Assembly (NCBI GenBank): GCA_002411515.1
Contig: DHTF01000034.1
Coordinates: 6,485-25,050, forward strand
From: Proteiniphilum sp. UBA5267
GTDB taxonomy: Bacteria > Bacteroidota > Bacteroidia > Bacteroidales > Dysgonomonadaceae
Reading direction: 5' to 3'
Length of the DNA: 18,566 nt
Made by a program: the position numbers and the translations under genes. The notes under the pieces are model-generated. The model worked only from the letters and a program-made list of their open reading frames with translations, was not told where the DNA came from and made no database searches. Shown here piece after piece: positions 17,352-18,566 of the stretch. The number at the start of each line of letters is the position of its first letter. Within the stretch, counting starts at the first letter, position 1.

Positions 17352-17359
17352 CAAATTTA
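17352..17359 (-). promoter_or_regulatory. Candidate -7 box for the yfhO-family gene
   Basis: On the minus strand TAAATTTG matches TAnnTTTG exactly and lies about 33 bp before the ATG at 17319. A good -33 TTTG is not seen at the usual distance. Upstream, ATACCC (17376-17381) and GGGTAT (17414-17419) form a 6-bp inverted repeat around a 32-nt spacer, which is too loose to call a terminator for the DUF1080 gene. Confidence 0.4.
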
Positions 17360-17467
17360 CATTTAATTATTCTAAATACCCACGAAACTACCCAAGGAGT
17401 TCGTCATCCCATCGGGTATCTCATGCCATTTAAATTCTATCGATCAATGAATTCAAACAGAAAGGAA

Positions 17468-18244
17468 TCAAAGCTCCCTGATCCAGATATTGCGGAAACT
17501 GATCGGCGCACTCGGGTCGCCATGATCCTGCAAACGGAGCGGGCCCGCTCCGTGTTCTTTTACTTTCGGGAGGCCAATATATTCTGTGGTACCCAGGATA
17601 GTGGTATTGTTTTGCAGCAACACCCCGTTCTGCAATATCGTTACGCGCGGCGGTGTGCGGTAGGTTCCATCTTTTTTGAAAGTGGGTGCTGTGTAAATGA
17701 TGTCGTAGCTGTTCCACTCGCCCGGTTTTTGCATTGCGTTCACGAGAGGTGGTGTTTGTTTGTAGATGCTACCTGTTTGTCCGTTCACGTACGTTTCATT
17801 CTCGTAGCAGTCGAGAATCTGTATCTCGTACATTCCCTGCAGGAAAATACCGCTGTTCCCTCTTGCCTGGCTCTTTCCTTCTATTCCTTCCGGGATGCGC
17901 CACTCGATATGCAGCTGGAAATCGTTGAATAAATTCCGTGTCTGGATGTCGCCTGTACCTTTCTTTACGGTGAAGACTCCGTCGTGTACATTCCATGCCG
18001 CCGGCTCCCCTTTGGAATTCGACCATTGTGAGAGATCTTTCCCGTCAAAAAGAATCAACGCATCGGAGGGAGCCGCAATTGCTTTTTCGGGAGACTTACC
18101 GGGCGTGACTACCTGGGGTTGAGGCTGCCAGTACTCTGTCATGGCCGGTTTCATAGGTTCCTGTTCAGGATATTTTGTTTCCTGAGCTGTCAAGGAGAAA
18201 GAAAGAAATAGGGAAATCGAAATAAATAGAAACGCAGACTTCAT
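17468..18244 (-). CDS. Secreted DUF1080 / 3-keto-disaccharide hydrolase-domain protein
   Basis: A 258-residue protein with a Sec signal peptide (core FLFISISLFLSFSL) and probable cleavage after LTAQ (21), giving a periplasmic or secreted protein. A proline-rich linker follows (about 25-58). The DUF1080 concanavalin-like beta-sandwich domain covers about 60-256: LILFDGKDLSQW, GVFTVKKGTGDIQTRNLFNDFQL, ARGNSGIFLQGMYEIQILD, GEWNSYDIIYTAPTF and the ending ISFRNIWIREL. This domain (PF06439) is now associated with hydrolysis or lyase cleavage of 3-keto-glycosides, usually with an oxidoreductase of the Gfo/Idh/MocA family; no such partner lies in this window. The gene ends 148 bp before the yfhO start on the same strand. 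Confidence 0.92.
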   Translation of the reverse strand: MKSAFLFISISLFLSFSLTAQETKYPEQEPMKPAMTEYWQPQPQVVTPGKSPEKAIAAPSDALILFDGKDLSQWSNSKGEPAAWNVHDGVFTVKKGTGDIQTRNLFNDFQLHIEWRIPEGIEGKSQARGNSGIFLQGMYEIQILDCYENETYVNGQTGSIYKQTPPLVNAMQKPGEWNSYDIIYTAPTFKKDGTYRTPPRVTILQNGVLLQNNTTILGTTEYIGLPKVKEHGAGPLRLQDHGDPSAPISFRNIWIREL

Positions 18245-18490
18245 ATTTGTTCAAGTTTAAGTGACTCGAGTTACGCATTGTCAGTCGAGAATTTAGCTCT
18301 ATACATACCTTGCGAAACTCAAATAAGTGATTATTGTTGGGTTCTTTTTTAGTAAAAACATGTAAATGTATATACAATTTATGGTTTATGAAACTCTGGT
18401 GTGATCTTTTTCAGGTTTCCAAAGACGCCGAGATGCGAAACCCTCCTTCGGCAACCCGAAATACAGCAGAAATAACTATCTCCACTGATA

Positions 18491-18511
18491 ATAGAAGGGT
18501 CATAGAAGGGT
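18491..18511 (+). repeat. Direct repeat ATAGAAGGGT, two copies, 11-bp period
   Basis: ATAGAAGGGT occurs at 18491-18500 and again at 18502-18511, followed by a partial third G-tract (ATGGGT). The period of 11 bp is the same as in the repeat at the window edge, suggesting one family of degenerate tandem units. Confidence 0.7.
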
Positions 18512-18540
18512 AATGGGTCGCTATCTCCTTATACATATAC

Positions 18541-18566
18541 GGAGGGATAAGGGAGGGATAAGGGAG
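18541..18566 (+). repeat. G-rich tandem repeat (unit GGGAGGGATAA) with G-quadruplex motif, running off the window
   Basis: The 11-bp unit GGGAGGGATAA is repeated at least twice with a further partial copy, and the array reaches the last base of the window. Four GGG tracts at 18544-18546, 18551-18553, 18555-18557 and 18562-18564 are separated by loops ATAA, A and ATAA, which meets the standard G3 plus 1-7 nt loop rule for a G-quadruplex on the plus strand. CTCCTTAT (18525-18532) just before can pair with ATAAGGGAG in the repeat with one bulge. Confidence 0.75.

Larger units (their letters stand above)
18245..18566. other. Intergenic region upstream of the DUF1080 gene
   Basis: No gene is supported in this 322-bp stretch. 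The part next to the DUF1080 start (18245-18400) is A/T-rich and should carry its promoter, but no TAnnTTTG box was found on the minus strand. A short inverted repeat GCCGA (18427-18431) / TCGGC (18448-18452) follows. The right end is made of G-rich tandem repeats described separately. Confidence 0.6.

Noticed and set aside
17243..17932. 229-codon open frame on the plus strand across the yfhO / DUF1080 gap
   Set aside because: It is antisense to the DUF1080 domain and the yfhO start; no family features.
18427..18452. Riboswitch-like structure upstream of the DUF1080 gene
   Set aside because: Only a 5-bp stem (GCCGA/TCGGC) with a 16-nt loop could be found, and no known riboswitch core was recognised.
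18491..18566. CRISPR array at the right edge
   Set aside because: The units are 11 bp and directly abutting, with no unique spacers of 25-40 bp; it is a minisatellite.

Overview
The window comes from a Bacteroidota chromosome, most likely order Bacteroidales. It has a SusC/SusD pair behind an ECF sigma/FecR anti-sigma pair, several Bacteroidota-type lipoprotein and Sec signal peptides, no clear Shine-Dalgarno sites, and -7 boxes of the TAnnTTTG type. A Dysgonomonadaceae/Parabacteroides-like host is a guess from protein style only.

Layout. Positions 1-11594 are all on the minus strand, so transcription runs right to left. First comes a secreted clan GH-A (GH42-like) glycosidase (9552-11594), then an ECF sigma factor with a probable GTG start (8891-9451) and a FecR-type anti-sigma factor (7574-8767). 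These are followed by a SusC TonB-dependent transporter with an N-terminal STN signalling domain (4135-7446), SusD (2582-4129), a SusE/F-like surface lipoprotein (1150-2550), and a GH30 lipoprotein cut by the left window edge (1-1145). This is a polysaccharide utilization locus (PUL). The GH30 sequence and gene order resemble Bacteroides beta-1,6-glucan (pustulan/yeast wall) loci, so beta-1,6-glucan is the leading substrate guess. In the expected logic, glycan in the SusC barrel signals through the STN domain to FecR, which releases the sigma factor to raise susCD transcription.

The right part is unrelated housekeeping or accessory material. An AddB-like PD-(D/E)XK nuclease with an Fe-S staple lies on the plus strand (11785-14754). 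Convergent to it is a large YfhO-family membrane protein (14794-17319), followed upstream by a secreted DUF1080/3-keto-glycoside hydrolase-domain protein (17468-18244).

The most interesting non-coding signal is in the anti-sigma/susC gap. On the plus strand, antisense to the susC leader, an intrinsic-terminator hairpin with a T7 tract (7498-7533) lies about 75 nt downstream of a perfect TAnnTTTG box (7446-7453). This is the layout expected for a PUL-associated cis-antisense small RNA of the DonS type known in Bacteroides fragilis. The right edge holds an 11-bp-period G-rich tandem repeat that forms a canonical G-quadruplex motif. A GC-rich palindromic island (11666-11693) sits between the divergent glycosidase and addB-like genes.
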